From Clostridium rhizosphaerae (GTDB lineage Bacteria; Bacillota; Clostridia; Clostridiales; Clostridiaceae): 64,000 bases of DNA. The stretch covers positions 434,001 through 498,000 of the forward strand of contig NZ_JAESWC010000018.1 in the NCBI RefSeq assembly GCF_016765585.1, in the 5' to 3' direction. This document shows positions 26,606 to 35,862 of this stretch, in pieces. The notes under the pieces were generated by a model that searched no databases, had not been told where the DNA came from, and saw only the letters and a list, made by a program, of their open reading frames with translations. The position numbers and the translations under genes were made by a program. How positions within the stretch are numbered: the first letter of the stretch is position 1; each line of letters begins with the position of its first letter.

Positions 26606-28102
26606 TTATATTTCATAAAGTTTTGGTTTTCTTATAACATCCAGTATTGAACCATCTCTGCTCTCCAGTATCGCCACCACCTTGTCCTCAAATTCCAGTT
26701 GTTCCGGTTTTCCACACATTTCATATGCCATGTCTCTTAATTCTTCTATTGTATATATAGGAAGTTTGGAATCCTTCAGTGCCTCAATTAAGTCTTTTCT
26801 TAAAGGATTAATTGCAATACCGTAATCAGTAACTATTACATCAACAACTTCACCTGGAGTAGTTACTGTTACTACTCTGTCACAGATTGTAGGTATCCTG
26901 CTTCTTACCAGTGGAGCTACAATAATGGAACATTTTGAACCTGATGCAGTATCCGGATGTCCTCCCGGTGCTCCTCTTAATATACCATCAGAACCTGTAA
27001 CCACATTTACGTTAAAGTTTACATCCACCTCTAATGCTCCTAAAATAACAAAATCAAGCTTGTTAACAAGGGCACCGTTATTTCTGGGATTAGCATACTG
27101 AGAGGTAGAGATTTCAAAATGATTAGGATTATTTTTAATGGATTCAATTGACCCCGCATCAAAGGCCTGAGCATTCACTACGCATTTTACAAAACCGTCA
27201 TCCAAAAGGTCGCACATTGGCTTTGTTATACCTCCAAGAGCGAAACTCATTATAATTCCTGCCTTCTCAAGATATGGACGAAGAAGCAAATTTACCGCTA
27301 ATGCTGCACCTCCCCCTCCTGTCTGAAAGGAAAAGCCGTCCTTGAAAAATGGTGAATTAACCATTATGCGCGTACAATAGTCAGCCATCATAAGTTCTCT
27401 TGGATCACTAGTTAAACGAATAATATTGCTTACAATCTTCTTAGGATCTCCAATCTCATCAACAACTACCACATAGTCTACATCTACAGCCTGAATACTT
27501 GGAGGAAAATTAGGATAATCTACTAAACAATCAGTTATTATCACTACCTTGTCCGCATATTTTGCATCCACCATTGAATAAGACAGTACACCGCAATCGG
27601 ACTTTCCTCCTATGCCTCTTGCATTTCCATAGGGATCAGAAGTTGGTGCTCCAATAAATGCTACATCAATATGAACTTCTCCTTCTTCTATAGCTCTTAC
27701 TCTGCCTCCATGGGACCTGATAATTGCTGTTTTCTTCAATTTTCCTGTAGAAATCGCCTCTCCGATTTTACCTCTTACTCCGGATGTCTGAATTCCAGTT
27801 ATAGTTCCGTTCTCTATATATTTGCCAATAGGGTCATGCGCATCCCCTAATGAGCTGGCACAAATGGTAATATCTTTGATTCCTAATTTAGCAATTTCCT
27901 CAACCACCATATTAACTACATAATCTCCGTCACGAAAATGATGGTGAAAGGAAATAGTCATTCCATCTTTAAGACCACACTTTAAAATAGCTTCTCTAAT
28001 GAATGAAATAATTTTATCATTCTCCTGGTTAGGAGTGCCTTGAAAGGCTCTTCTATTTATTAATAATTCGTCAGGAATTTCCCTCAGAGCTTTATTAAGC
28101 AT
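26606..28102 (-). CDS. citF: Citrate lyase alpha subunit (second copy)
   Basis: A 498-residue CitF with the same blocks as the first copy: LREIPDELLINRRAFQG, TISFHHHFRDGDYVVNMVVE, GVLSYSMVDAKYADKVVI, FSFQTGGGGAALAVNLLLRP, RGAPGGHPDTASGSKC and the C-terminal YTIEELRDMAYEM. The start at 28102 follows AAGGGGGGATTGTAAG, 1 nt after the citE stop. An upstream in-frame start at 28162 lies inside citE and is unlikely. Sequence differences are spread along the length, which suggests an old duplication or separate acquisition rather than recent copying. Confidence 0.95.
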   Translation of the reverse strand: MLNKALREIPDELLINRRAFQGTPNQENDKIISFIREAILKCGLKDGMTISFHHHFRDGDYVVNMVVEEIAKLGIKDITICASSLGDAHDPIGKYIENGTITGIQTSGVRGKIGEAISTGKLKKTAIIRSHGGRVRAIEEGEVHIDVAFIGAPTSDPYGNARGIGGKSDCGVLSYSMVDAKYADKVVIITDCLVDYPNFPPSIQAVDVDYVVVVDEIGDPKKIVSNIIRLTSDPRELMMADYCTRIMVNSPFFKDGFSFQTGGGGAALAVNLLLRPYLEKAGIIMSFALGGITKPMCDLLDDGFVKCVVNAQAFDAGSIESIKNNPNHFEISTSQYANPRNNGALVNKLDFVILGALEVDVNFNVNVVTGSDGILRGAPGGHPDTASGSKCSIIVAPLVRSRIPTICDRVVTVTTPGEVVDVIVTDYGIAINPLRKDLIEALKDSKLPIYTIEELRDMAYEMCGKPEQLEFEDKVVAILESRDGSILDVIRKPKLYEI

Positions 28103-28103
28103 C

Positions 28104-29003
28104 TTACAATCCCCCCTTATATACACCGGCTGCTTTGGCAAGAGCAATTGTTCTCTCAGCACCTTCTAAAAATGCAATATCTATCATTTTTCCTTCTACC
28201 ATGAATACACCCACACCAGTTTCTGCATTTTCTTTAATAGCTCTTACTATCTTTTCTGCTTGTCGGATTTCCAGCTCGGTTGGAGTGAAAATCCTATGAA
28301 CTATTTCAATCTGTTTTGGACTTATAATAGATTTTCCATCAAATCCAAGCTGCTTTATAAGCTTTACTTCTGTCTCAAAAACATCCATTTTATCAAGCTC
28401 TGTGTACGCAGTATCGAAGCACTGTATACCGGCAAGCTTAGCCGCATTTAAAACCATTCCCCTGGCGAAGGCCATTTCCTGACCATCATCGTATCTTCTG
28501 GTTCCCATAGTTCTCATGTAGTCCCCTGCTCCAATGGCAATTCCCATTAATCTGCCAGTAGATTCGCAAAGCTCTACAGCATTAAATATACCTCTTGGAG
28601 ATTCAATAGCAGCCATCATCAGTGTGGAACCTTGAGGTCTTCCAAATTCCTTTTCTGCCTTTTCAATTTCTTCTTCTACCGCTTTTATTTCGCTGACATA
28701 TTCACATTTTGGAAGGCGTATGCAGTCGCAGCCGCCGGCTACAGATACTCTTATATCTTCTTTCCAATAAGAAGTGTTCAAGCCGTTAATTCTCACAACT
28801 CTTTCAACTCCTCTGTAATTTACTTCTATTAAAGTATGGTACAATGAAAATCTTGCTGTATCCTTCTGATTTTCTGCCACCGCATCCTCCAAATCAAAGA
28901 TAACAGAGTCTGCTCTGTATACGTAGGCGTCCTTCATAAGACTCGGCTTTTGAGCATTTAAGAACATCATAGTTCTTCTAAGACGTTTTTTATTAGGATT
29001 CAT
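28104..29003 (-). CDS. citE: Citrate lyase beta subunit (second copy)
   Basis: A 299-residue CitE with KRLRRTMMFLNAQKPSLMKD, SVIFDLEDAVAENQKDTARF, RLPKCEY, TLMMAAIESPRGIFNAVELC, GIAIGAGDYMRTMG and GFDGKSIISPKQIEIVH. In the first copy the corresponding loop reads LGAEDYVTNM. Here it reads IGAGDYMRTM, so one acidic residue is lost near the active site. It overlaps the end of the second citD by 11 nt. Confidence 0.95.
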   Translation of the reverse strand: MNPNKKRLRRTMMFLNAQKPSLMKDAYVYRADSVIFDLEDAVAENQKDTARFSLYHTLIEVNYRGVERVVRINGLNTSYWKEDIRVSVAGGCDCIRLPKCEYVSEIKAVEEEIEKAEKEFGRPQGSTLMMAAIESPRGIFNAVELCESTGRLMGIAIGAGDYMRTMGTRRYDDGQEMAFARGMVLNAAKLAGIQCFDTAYTELDKMDVFETEVKLIKQLGFDGKSIISPKQIEIVHRIFTPTELEIRQAEKIVRAIKENAETGVGVFMVEGKMIDIAFLEGAERTIALAKAAGVYKGGL

Positions 29004-29349
29004 TACTTAACCCCACCTCCATGTATTCCTTTTTCTGCACGTTCAGATTATTAATCTTTACGCCCCATGGGATACTATCATACTTCTCTATGGAACGATA
29101 AACTGCGCCTTCAACTCTTGCTTTTATAGTGCAGTCTAAAGCCCCCTTATCAACAATGCTGACTTTTGCCTCTGTCACTTCTAAGTTATTTAGAGTTTCC
29201 AACACCACTTTTTTAATCTGTTTTCCATACTGTCTGAGCACACTGCTTTTTATTGACAGCTCAATTCCATTACCCTCATTTGGCTCAATGGTAACAAGAA
29301 CATCGCAGGATTCAAGCGTACCTGCGATGGCAACTTTTTTCAATTTCAA
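28993..29349 (-). CDS. citD: Citrate lyase acyl carrier protein, gamma subunit (second copy)
   Basis: A 118-residue CitD. It opens MKLKKVAIAGTLESCDVLVT with the modified serine expected at S14, followed by Cys where the first copy has Ser. The shared C-terminal block KGALDCTIKARVEGAVYRSI is followed by about 25 extra residues (WGVKINNLNVQKKEYMEVGL) that overlap the citE start. RBS AAAGGAGG. It is the first gene of the second set and is divergent from a LysR gene. Confidence 0.95.
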   Translation of the reverse strand: MKLKKVAIAGTLESCDVLVTIEPNEGNGIELSIKSSVLRQYGKQIKKVVLETLNNLEVTEAKVSIVDKGALDCTIKARVEGAVYRSIEKYDSIPWGVKINNLNVQKKEYMEVGLSNES

Positions 29350-29392
29350 TTAGTTAGCCTCCTTTATGAAACCGTTTATTGACTTCTGTAAC

Positions 29393-29411
29393 TATAGTTT
29401 AGTACACTATA
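29393..29411. promoter_or_regulatory. Candidate LysR-type operator between the LysR gene and second citD
   Basis: TATAG (29393-29397), 9 nt, CTATA (29407-29411): an inverted repeat of the T-N11-A class used by LysR regulators, placed between the divergent citD and LysR genes. Confidence 0.55.
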
Positions 29412-29483
29412 ATCAATAATTAAAATATTAAAACATTATATTTAATCATAAATAAAATTTATATCTAAATTTGAGGGGAATCC

Positions 29484-30353
29484 ATGGATAATAGAGATTG
29501 GCTTATCCTAAAACTTTTATATGAAAAGAAAAATATCAGCAAAACTGCTCTAAGCCTTTACATATCTCAGCCCGCGCTGACAAACAGGCTACAGCAACTA
29601 GAAAAAGAATTTGGGGTTCAAATTGTGCTAAGGGAAAGAAGAGGTGTATCCTTTACTCCTGAGGGAGAATATTTAGTGAAATATGCCGAGGAAATGCTCT
29701 TAAGGCTTGATCGGGTAAAGGAAAATATCTCGAACATGAAAGATGGCGTTTCTGGAACCTTAAGGCTTGGAGCTTCCAAGTTTATGATGAAGCACAAACT
29801 TCCACGCATATTAAAGCTGTTTAAAGAGAACTATCCTAATGTGGAGTTTAAAATAGTAACAGGCTGGAGCAGAGATGTATTTAATTTAATATATAATCAG
29901 GATGTCCATATAGGCTTTGTCCGCGGAGACTACAATTGGCCTGATAGCAGGCATTTGCTGTTTGAAGAAAATATCTGTGTTGTATCAAAAAGTATGATTG
30001 ATATGAAAGCTCTTCCCAAACTTCCTAGGATAGAATATAAAACAGACTACCTGTTTAAATCTATACTAGATAATTGGTGGTCAGAAAATTATTCAGCACC
30101 TCCTCTTGTAAGCATAGAAGTGGATCAAGTGGATACCTGCAGAGAAATGGTTATAAACGATTTAGGCTATGCTATTATGCATGATATTGTAGTTAAAGAA
30201 ACGGATGATTTGCATAGGATTAATATAACGGATAAAGATGGTGAGCCTATATTAAGAAGGACCTGGATGTTTTATCATGAGGATCTCTTAAAATTAAATC
30301 TGGTTAAAGCTTTCGTTGATTTTATTAAAAGCTGTGATTTAACTAGTTTATAA
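29484..30353 (+). CDS. LysR-family transcriptional regulator
   Basis: A 289-residue LysR protein. The N-terminal winged helix-turn-helix (about 3-62) reads WLILKLLYEKKNISKTALSL, YISQPALTNRLQQLEKEFGV, VLRERRGVSFTPEGEYLVKY. The effector domain follows (about 90-285; GTLRLGASKFMMKHKLPRIL). Divergent placement next to the second citD and the operator-like repeat suggest it activates that citrate lyase set. The ligand, perhaps citrate or a related acid, is inferred only from position. Confidence 0.9.
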   Translation: MDNRDWLILKLLYEKKNISKTALSLYISQPALTNRLQQLEKEFGVQIVLRERRGVSFTPEGEYLVKYAEEMLLRLDRVKENISNMKDGVSGTLRLGASKFMMKHKLPRILKLFKENYPNVEFKIVTGWSRDVFNLIYNQDVHIGFVRGDYNWPDSRHLLFEENICVVSKSMIDMKALPKLPRIEYKTDYLFKSILDNWWSENYSAPPLVSIEVDQVDTCREMVINDLGYAIMHDIVVKETDDLHRINITDKDGEPILRRTWMFYHEDLLKLNLVKAFVDFIKSCDLTSL

Positions 30354-30485
30354 TGTATTTATTAATATTTTAAATAACTCAAAGTTTTTCTTATCTTATT
30401 AAGGAAACCCCTGGCTAACCTTTAGCGATATGTCCAAATTATGTAAGGTATGCCGTCTTTTTCTCTCATATGTCAAAAGGTCAAA

Positions 30486-32477
30486 CTAATGCACAATTGA
30501 ACCCTGCTCATCGAATAACCTTCCATTTTTAACTTTATCCTTTAGAGTTAGCTTTAATTTAGCTACTATCTTATTTAAATCTTCAGCCAGCTTTGACAAA
30601 GATTCTGCAGATGAGGCAATTCTCTCAGTAGCACCCGACTGCTGATTAATGCTCGTCGAAATAGATTCTATCTCATTAGTAGTTGCATCTGAGGCTTGTT
30701 CGATACGAGCTAAAGCCTCACTTATCTTTACACTTCCTTTTGAAACATTATCAAGCAGAACAGACATTTCAGAAATCTTTTCCGCAGCTTGTTTTGTTTC
30801 TAAAGATATTTGCTTAAATGTTCCTCCGGCATTGCCCACTACTAATGCACCTTCATTTATTATCTCCATAAAGTGTTTCATTCCATCAACGGCAGTTTGA
30901 GCTTCCTTTTGAGTTTCCTCTACAAGCTCTTTTATAACACTGGCTGAGGATTGGTACTGCTCAGCCAGTTTTCTGATTTCATCCGCAACTACGGAGAAGC
31001 CTTTCCATGACTCTCCCGCTCTTACTGCTTCAATAGTTGCATTTAAAGCAAGAAGATTTGTCTGCCGAGCGATTCCTGTAATACTTCCTGTTATGGTTCC
31101 TATTTCGTTGGATTTGTCATTAAGCTTACCTATAAACTCATGAAGCTCTTTTGAAGAATTTAGTATAAGATTCATTTGATTAACTGCTTCCTGCATAGCT
31201 AATTGACCTTCTCCCGCAACCTTTGCAGTATCTTCTACAGTTTCTACAATCTGTCTGGTGCTTGTTGATAAGTTATTTATCATTGCAAGCCCTTCCTGAG
31301 CCTCTGAATTTGACTGCTCAATTGCTGCATTCTGATCTAAATTGTTACCTTGAACCTTCTCAACTGCTACTGACACATATTGAGCTGAGCCATAAAATTC
31401 TTCTGTTGTCGCAGTAAGCTCCTGTGAGGAAGCGGCTAGCTGCTCTACCTTGTTAATAATAGCTTTAACCATTTCTCTTAAACTGTTTGCCATTAATGCA
31501 ACACTTTCTGAAAGCTTAACTATAGGCGAAGTAATTTTGCTGCTGTATATTATGGAAATAAGTACAGCTAAACCTATAAATACGCACGAAACAGTAATAA
31601 ATGTTAGACTAAGCTTGCTTAATTCCTTAAGAACTTCTTTCTTATTTACAGATAAAGCAAAATACCATATATCTATGCCATTCATCTTAATAGGAACAAT
31701 CAAAGCTTCAGATTCTCCGTCTGATAAGCTATATGTAATTATTGTATCCTTAGCTTCCTTTCTTTTTTCCCACACAGACTTAAGTTCATCTTTTGTATCT
31801 TCTTTTCCAAGCTCAAGCTTTCCAACGACCTCAGCATTTTTCCCATTTGATAAAATTTTACCTTTATCATCAAATGTAAATCCAAAACCACTTTCTCCAT
31901 ACTTAAGCTTCCCTGTCATTTCTTGAAGCTTTGCCAAACTAAGTGTAGCGTATGCAATACCTTTAGCATTGTTTTGATCGTCCAGTATTGGAGCTGCTAC
32001 AACTACAGAAAGCTTTCCAGTTGTATTTGAAATTAAAACATCCGAAACTTGAGGCTTTTTTGTAGACATTGCTTCAGCAAAATATTTTCTGTCTGCAATA
32101 GTATCCTTTTCTCCTTTATAATTCCATCTGACTCCTTCTGCATTTGCAAAAGAAATATTATCAAAGGTATCTTTATAATGAGAAAACACCCTTGAAAGCG
32201 CCTTAACTCCTTGTTCCGGATCTGCGTTTTCCAACCCTTCTAAAAGAGCAATACCCTGAACCTTTGTAACTGCATCATTGAGAAAGCTTTGTACTTCTTT
32301 ACCTCTGCTTTCTACAATACTTTTAATTAAGTCATCGTTTGTTTTTACTACGGTTTTTTGAGAAAAAACAAACCCAGTAATAGAAACTGCACCTAAACTG
32401 ACTATTACTATTAAAGATACAATCAAGGCTGTTTTAAATCTCATTCCAATTGACTTAAATATTCCTCCAACTATCAT
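30486..32477 (-). CDS. Methyl-accepting chemotaxis protein with dCACHE-type sensor
   Basis: A 663-residue chemoreceptor. TM1 is about 14-34 ([20 protein letters not shown]). The extracellular double-CACHE-like domain runs about 40-285 ([40 protein letters not shown]). TM2 is about 288-312. A linker and the cytoplasmic signalling hairpin follow, with tip [20 protein letters not shown]. After RAGE the usual GRGFAVV reads SWKGFSVV. The C-terminal end lacks an NWETF-type tail. It lies directly downstream of the citrate transporter gene, so citrate or a related carboxylate is a likely signal. Confidence 0.93.
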   Translation of the reverse strand: MIVGGIFKSIGMRFKTALIVSLIVIVSLGAVSITGFVFSQKTVVKTNDDLIKSIVESRGKEVQSFLNDAVTKVQGIALLEGLENADPEQGVKALSRVFSHYKDTFDNISFANAEGVRWNYKGEKDTIADRKYFAEAMSTKKPQVSDVLISNTTGKLSVVVAAPILDDQNNAKGIAYATLSLAKLQEMTGKLKYGESGFGFTFDDKGKILSNGKNAEVVGKLELGKEDTKDELKSVWEKRKEAKDTIITYSLSDGESEALIVPIKMNGIDIWYFALSVNKKEVLKELSKLSLTFITVSCVFIGLAVLISIIYSSKITSPIVKLSESVALMANSLREMVKAIINKVEQLAASSQELTATTEEFYGSAQYVSVAVEKVQGNNLDQNAAIEQSNSEAQEGLAMINNLSTSTRQIVETVEDTAKVAGEGQLAMQEAVNQMNLILNSSKELHEFIGKLNDKSNEIGTITGSITGIARQTNLLALNATIEAVRAGESWKGFSVVADEIRKLAEQYQSSASVIKELVEETQKEAQTAVDGMKHFMEIINEGALVVGNAGGTFKQISLETKQAAEKISEMSVLLDNVSKGSVKISEALARIEQASDATTNEIESISTSINQQSGATERIASSAESLSKLAEDLNKIVAKLKLTLKDKVKNGRLFDEQGSIVH

Positions 32478-32546
32478 TATACTTTACTCTCTTGCAATGC
32501 TCTTAATCACTATATTTAAAATGATTCTGCCATATATATTTACTAA

Positions 32547-32590
32547 TATATAATAGAAAAAGTTCCCTAAGGAACTTTTTCTATTATATA
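32547..32590 (-). terminator. Rho-independent terminator of the CitMHS gene
   Basis: A perfect 20-bp stem (32547-32566 with 32571-32590) with a CTAA loop lies 25 nt after the transporter stop codon. Its core (AAGTTCC-CTAA-GGAACTT) recurs after the hybrid kinase gene. Confidence 0.85.
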
Positions 32591-32614
32591 TGATATTATC
32601 AAACTGACTAAATT

Positions 32615-33919
32615 TTATAAAGGTAATACCCCTCCAATAGCTAATGTAACAACATAGATTACGAATAGCCCCATTGTAATTGGGAAACAGAATTTCTGCC
32701 ATTCTCCAAGGTCTTGATCTGTTAAATTTAATAGTAGATATATTGATGCAACTAACGGACTTAGTAAGTGAACTGCTTGTCCAGTTAATGCAGCAATACC
32801 AATCTGTAAATTGCTGAAGCCATATGCTGCACCGGCTTTTAGAAGTACAGGCAGTACACCGAAGTAGTAGGCATCATTTGATAAGAAGAATGTTCCCGGT
32901 ATACTTAATAAGCTTGTAATTCCAAGGAAGTGTGAACCCATGGATGCAGGTACTAAACTTACAATGTGATTTCCCATAGCTTCTGCCATCTTGGATTCTG
33001 TTAATATGCCCATAAATACACCAGCTGCCAATATCATACCAACAGTATGGATAATGCTGTCAGCTTGAAATGATATTGCTGATCTTTGATCTTTTAGTGT
33101 TCTAAAGTTTACTATAAGTGCTAAGGCTGTACCTATTTCAAAGGCTACGTTTGCAGGAACCTTTTGTGAAAGAAGTGCAACAAGAACTAAAATAGTTATA
33201 ATAAAGTTTACAAAAACAAGTTTTGGTCTCTTAAGAGCCAGTTCTTCTTCTGTTAATGTTGCAGCCATTTCACCATGTGATGCCCCATCAAGAGTAGTAA
33301 TTCCTAATCTCTTACGTTCCTTTAATCCTAGCCAGTAAGCAACTACCAATATGTATATTATACCAATCACCATTGCTGGAAGAAACGGTTTCATTAGTAC
33401 GCCGCCATCAATGTTTGTAGTTGCGGCAACACGTGCAGTTGGACCTCCCCAAGGAATAAGGTTAAGAATAGTATTCATTAATACAACTAATGCTGCTAAA
33501 TACATCTTTTTAATTTTAAGCTTGTTATAAATAGGAACTAAAGCTGAACATACTATAATATCTGTAGTTGCTCCATCACCATCTAAAGAAACAATTGCAG
33601 CTAACACAGCTGTTCCAATAAGAATCTTAAGCGGGTCGCCCTTTACTAGCTTAATTACCTTATTAACAAGTGGATCGAATAATCCTACTGTTAACATTAT
33701 TCCAAAGAAAAGGATTGCAAAGAATAACATAAATGAAGTTGTTGCTACACCCTTAAGACCAGCCTGAATAAATGCAGGTAGCTTATTGGTAAACCCACCA
33801 ATAATTGCAAATATTATTGGTACAATAATTAGTGATGTGAATGGACTTAATTTCTTAGTCATTATCAATACCATGAAGACAACAACGGTTAAGTAACCTA
33901 ATCCGGCTAATAATGTCAT
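32615..33919 (-). CDS. CitMHS-family citrate transporter
   Basis: A 434-residue membrane protein with about 12 hydrophobic segments. It has CitMHS patterns: LAGLGYLTVVVFMVLIMTKK at the start, SLDGDGATTDIIVCSALVPI near 115, NLIPWGGPTARVAATT, and SNDAYYFGVLPVLLKAGAAY in the second half. Known relatives (Bacillus CitM, CitH) take up metal-citrate complexes by proton symport. Here it presumably feeds the citrate lyases. A consensus promoter with a cre-like site lies 100 nt upstream. Confidence 0.93.
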   Translation of the reverse strand: MTLLAGLGYLTVVVFMVLIMTKKLSPFTSLIIVPIIFAIIGGFTNKLPAFIQAGLKGVATTSFMLFFAILFFGIMLTVGLFDPLVNKVIKLVKGDPLKILIGTAVLAAIVSLDGDGATTDIIVCSALVPIYNKLKIKKMYLAALVVLMNTILNLIPWGGPTARVAATTNIDGGVLMKPFLPAMVIGIIYILVVAYWLGLKERKRLGITTLDGASHGEMAATLTEEELALKRPKLVFVNFIITILVLVALLSQKVPANVAFEIGTALALIVNFRTLKDQRSAISFQADSIIHTVGMILAAGVFMGILTESKMAEAMGNHIVSLVPASMGSHFLGITSLLSIPGTFFLSNDAYYFGVLPVLLKAGAAYGFSNLQIGIAALTGQAVHLLSPLVASIYLLLNLTDQDLGEWQKFCFPITMGLFVIYVVTLAIGGVLPL

Positions 33920-33973
33920 AAAATTTACCCCCTAATTTTTTTGCTGATATAGCTTTAACAATATTGCGCGCAT

Positions 33974-33992
33974 GATATGGTTTAACTATATC
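33974..33992. promoter_or_regulatory. Candidate operator in the citM leader
   Basis: A 9+1+9 near-palindrome GATATGGTTTAACTATATC, with one mismatch, lies between the promoter and citM. It could bind the adjacent GntR regulator or one of the LysR proteins. Confidence 0.45.
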
Positions 33993-34008
33993 TTATGTAA
34001 AAACATTA

Positions 34009-34023
34009 TTGATACGTTTTCAT
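34009..34023 (-). promoter_or_regulatory. Candidate cre (CcpA) site at the citM promoter
   Basis: On the minus strand ATGAAAACGTATCAA matches the degenerate cre consensus WTGNAANCGNWNNCW at 14 of 15 positions and overlaps the -10 box and start point. This would allow catabolite repression of citrate uptake. Confidence 0.5.
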
Positions 34024-34050
34024 TATATTAAGGGGTAACTTTAATATCAA
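34022..34050 (-). promoter_or_regulatory. Sigma-A promoter of citM
   Basis: Minus strand TTGATA (34045-34050), a 17-nt spacer and TATAAT (34022-34027) lie about 100 nt before the citM start. Confidence 0.75.
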
Positions 34051-34176
34051 TTGCATTTTTAACAATTTTGCAATTTTATGATGTATTTTCCGTGTATTCT
34101 TAAAATATTCTTAAAATACTTTTAAAATATTCTTAAAAACTGTTTTTTTAATGTACTCCTTATTAACTTACTTTAT

Positions 34177-35055
34177 TTATCTGATTATACCTTCTATCAA
34201 TCCGAGGAAAATTGTTACCGCAAGTAAATCAGCTGAGCCGCCAGGACTAATGTTTCTGTTTATAAAATCTAAATTCATATTCTGCAGTTTTTCTACAGCA
34301 TTTACCTGGTGCATACCACCTGACATTATAAATTGCTTTGAGATTTTCATTACATAATATAAGCTTTCTATACCGCCTCTTGTAATTATATTTGTATCCT
34401 CACTATTAGACATAATATTTAGAAGAATGTCCAAAAACAATTCATTCTTTGAAAGTTCCTTTTTATTTCTCCATTCTCTAAAAACCCTGATTGCATTTTT
34501 TTGAACACTTGAAAAACCACTTTCAACTTCTCCTCTTATTCCTTTGAAGCCATACTTTTTATACAGGCTTTCTCCATGCGTAAGCACTGTCTTTTTTTCT
34601 ACTCCTTTAAAATCCTTATCAGTTAAACCATTTGCAACTTTCTTTACCTCTTCTAAGACCTGCTCAATAGAAAAATTCTCTTTTCCTTCCCGCTCATATA
34701 GCCTTCCTACTGCTGTGCAAAGGATACCCATCGAAAATATAATGCCTTTATGTGTATTTATCCCTTCGGTGGCCACAAACATTGCTTTTTCACATTCTAT
34801 TCCCGGTATTCTTATTCTATCCATAAGTTCTGTGCTTTCTTCACCTTGAAAATAAGCACCTTCTAAGACACACTCATATAAACCTTTGTATAAAGCAGAA
34901 CTGCTAGCCATAAAAGTAAAAAAATCCATATCTTTATGAGCTCCTGAATCGTCTCTATCAACTAACCCCGGCTTTGGAGTTGTACTAACTTCGTACAATA
35001 CGGCTCTTTGAGCTAATGCTGCAACATAATGGGCAAATTCTTCCTTAGTTTTCAA
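34177..35055 (-). CDS. citG: Triphosphoribosyl-dephospho-CoA synthase
   Basis: CitG makes the prosthetic group precursor for CitD from ATP and dephospho-CoA. The 292-residue protein has the family signature TTPKPGLVDRDDSGAHKDMD (about 26-45), EKAMFVATEGINTHKGIIFS with the metal- or substrate-binding region, LTHGESLYKKYGFKGIRGEV and the C-terminal SPGGSADLLAVTIFLGLIEG. It lies 9 bp downstream of a GntR gene and forms an operon with it. Confidence 0.95.
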   Translation of the reverse strand: MKTKEEFAHYVAALAQRAVLYEVSTTPKPGLVDRDDSGAHKDMDFFTFMASSSALYKGLYECVLEGAYFQGEESTELMDRIRIPGIECEKAMFVATEGINTHKGIIFSMGILCTAVGRLYEREGKENFSIEQVLEEVKKVANGLTDKDFKGVEKKTVLTHGESLYKKYGFKGIRGEVESGFSSVQKNAIRVFREWRNKKELSKNELFLDILLNIMSNSEDTNIITRGGIESLYYVMKISKQFIMSGGMHQVNAVEKLQNMNLDFINRNISPGGSADLLAVTIFLGLIEGIIR

Positions 35056-35064
35056 AATAAACTC

Positions 35065-35757
35065 CTACTTTCTTGTTTCATCTATTTCAGCAAGAACAAT
35101 CTCGAGAGAGTATTCCAAATGCTCTTTAATAATACTATCTATAATCTCTTTATTTTTTTGAGTTATAGCCTTTAAAATTTCTCGATGTTCCTTCAGCGCC
35201 TTCTCTCTTCTTTCATTTTCAGAAATTGAAATATTTCTAAATCTTTGAAGATATTCATTTAACCTGCTTATCATTCCTGCAAGTCTTTTCATCCTACTAG
35301 CTTCGTAAATCTTTGAATTAAACACTCCAAACAGCCTTATTACTTCCTGAACATCTCCTTCTTTGTTTTTTTGCTCGGTCAAATCCAGTAAATTGGTAAT
35401 ATCTCTTATCTCTTCCTTTGTTATGTTGTCCATCGCATTTATAGATGCCAACACCTCCAGATTATGCCTAATTTTATATATCTCAATTACATCTTCAATA
35501 GATATCCTCTTGACTATTACGCCTACTCTAGGTATATTTTCAACCAGTTCTTCCATCTCCAGCATTCTTAAGGCTTCCCTAACAGGAGTCCTGCTTATAT
35601 TTAGTCTATCAGCATATTCTTTTTCAACTATTCTTTCACCAACAGGAATAACTCCACTGATTATTGTTCTTCTTAAACTTTCATATACTACTTCTCTTAT
35701 AGGCTTATTCTGACTAAAGTTTGTATTTTCAATTAGAACCTCTATATAATCTCTCAT
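35065..35757 (-). CDS. GntR-family transcriptional regulator (FCD type)
   Basis: A 230-residue regulator. The winged helix (about 18-85) reads REVVYESLRRTIISGVIPVG, then YADRLNISRTPVREALRMLE. The helical FCD ligand domain (about 90-225) binds metal and small organic acids in relatives; HNLEVLASINAMDNI and a KEHLEYSLEIVL helix are visible. Co-transcription with citG and closeness to citM suggest a citrate- or carboxylate-responsive regulator of the island, by inference. RBS GGAAGGGAAG; a 10-bp spaced repeat lies just upstream. Confidence 0.9.
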   Translation of the reverse strand: MRDYIEVLIENTNFSQNKPIREVVYESLRRTIISGVIPVGERIVEKEYADRLNISRTPVREALRMLEMEELVENIPRVGVIVKRISIEDVIEIYKIRHNLEVLASINAMDNITKEEIRDITNLLDLTEQKNKEGDVQEVIRLFGVFNSKIYEASRMKRLAGMISRLNEYLQRFRNISISENERREKALKEHREILKAITQKNKEIIDSIIKEHLEYSLEIVLAEIDETRK

Positions 35758-35774
35758 ATGATAACTTCCCTTCC

Positions 35775-35812
35775 TAAGTTAAAAGCTACTTTTATATATA
35801 GATTTTAACTTA
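35775..35812. promoter_or_regulatory. Candidate operator upstream of the GntR gene
   Basis: TAAGTTAAAA (35775-35784) and its exact complement TTTTAACTTA (35803-35812) are 18 nt apart just before the GntR start. This could be an autoregulatory site. Confidence 0.45.
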
Positions 35813-35835
35813 AAATAAAGAAAAAATCGAGGATA

Positions 35836-35862
35836 TAAAAAAAGTTCCCTAAGGAACTTATA
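35836..35862 (-). terminator. Rho-independent terminator of the hybrid kinase gene
   Basis: AAGTTCC (35842-35848), CTAA loop, GGAACTT (35853-35859), followed by a T run on the minus strand. The core is the same as in the citM terminator. Confidence 0.8.

Noticed and set aside
32484-32702. Open reading frame of 72 codons overlapping the end of the CitMHS gene
   Set aside because: It runs in another frame through the transporter's 3' end and across its terminator stem; the product is not protein-like and has no RBS.
34098-34140. TTCTTAAAATA-type tandem words before citM
   Set aside because: They are short AT-rich repeats of low information, more likely composition than an operator array.
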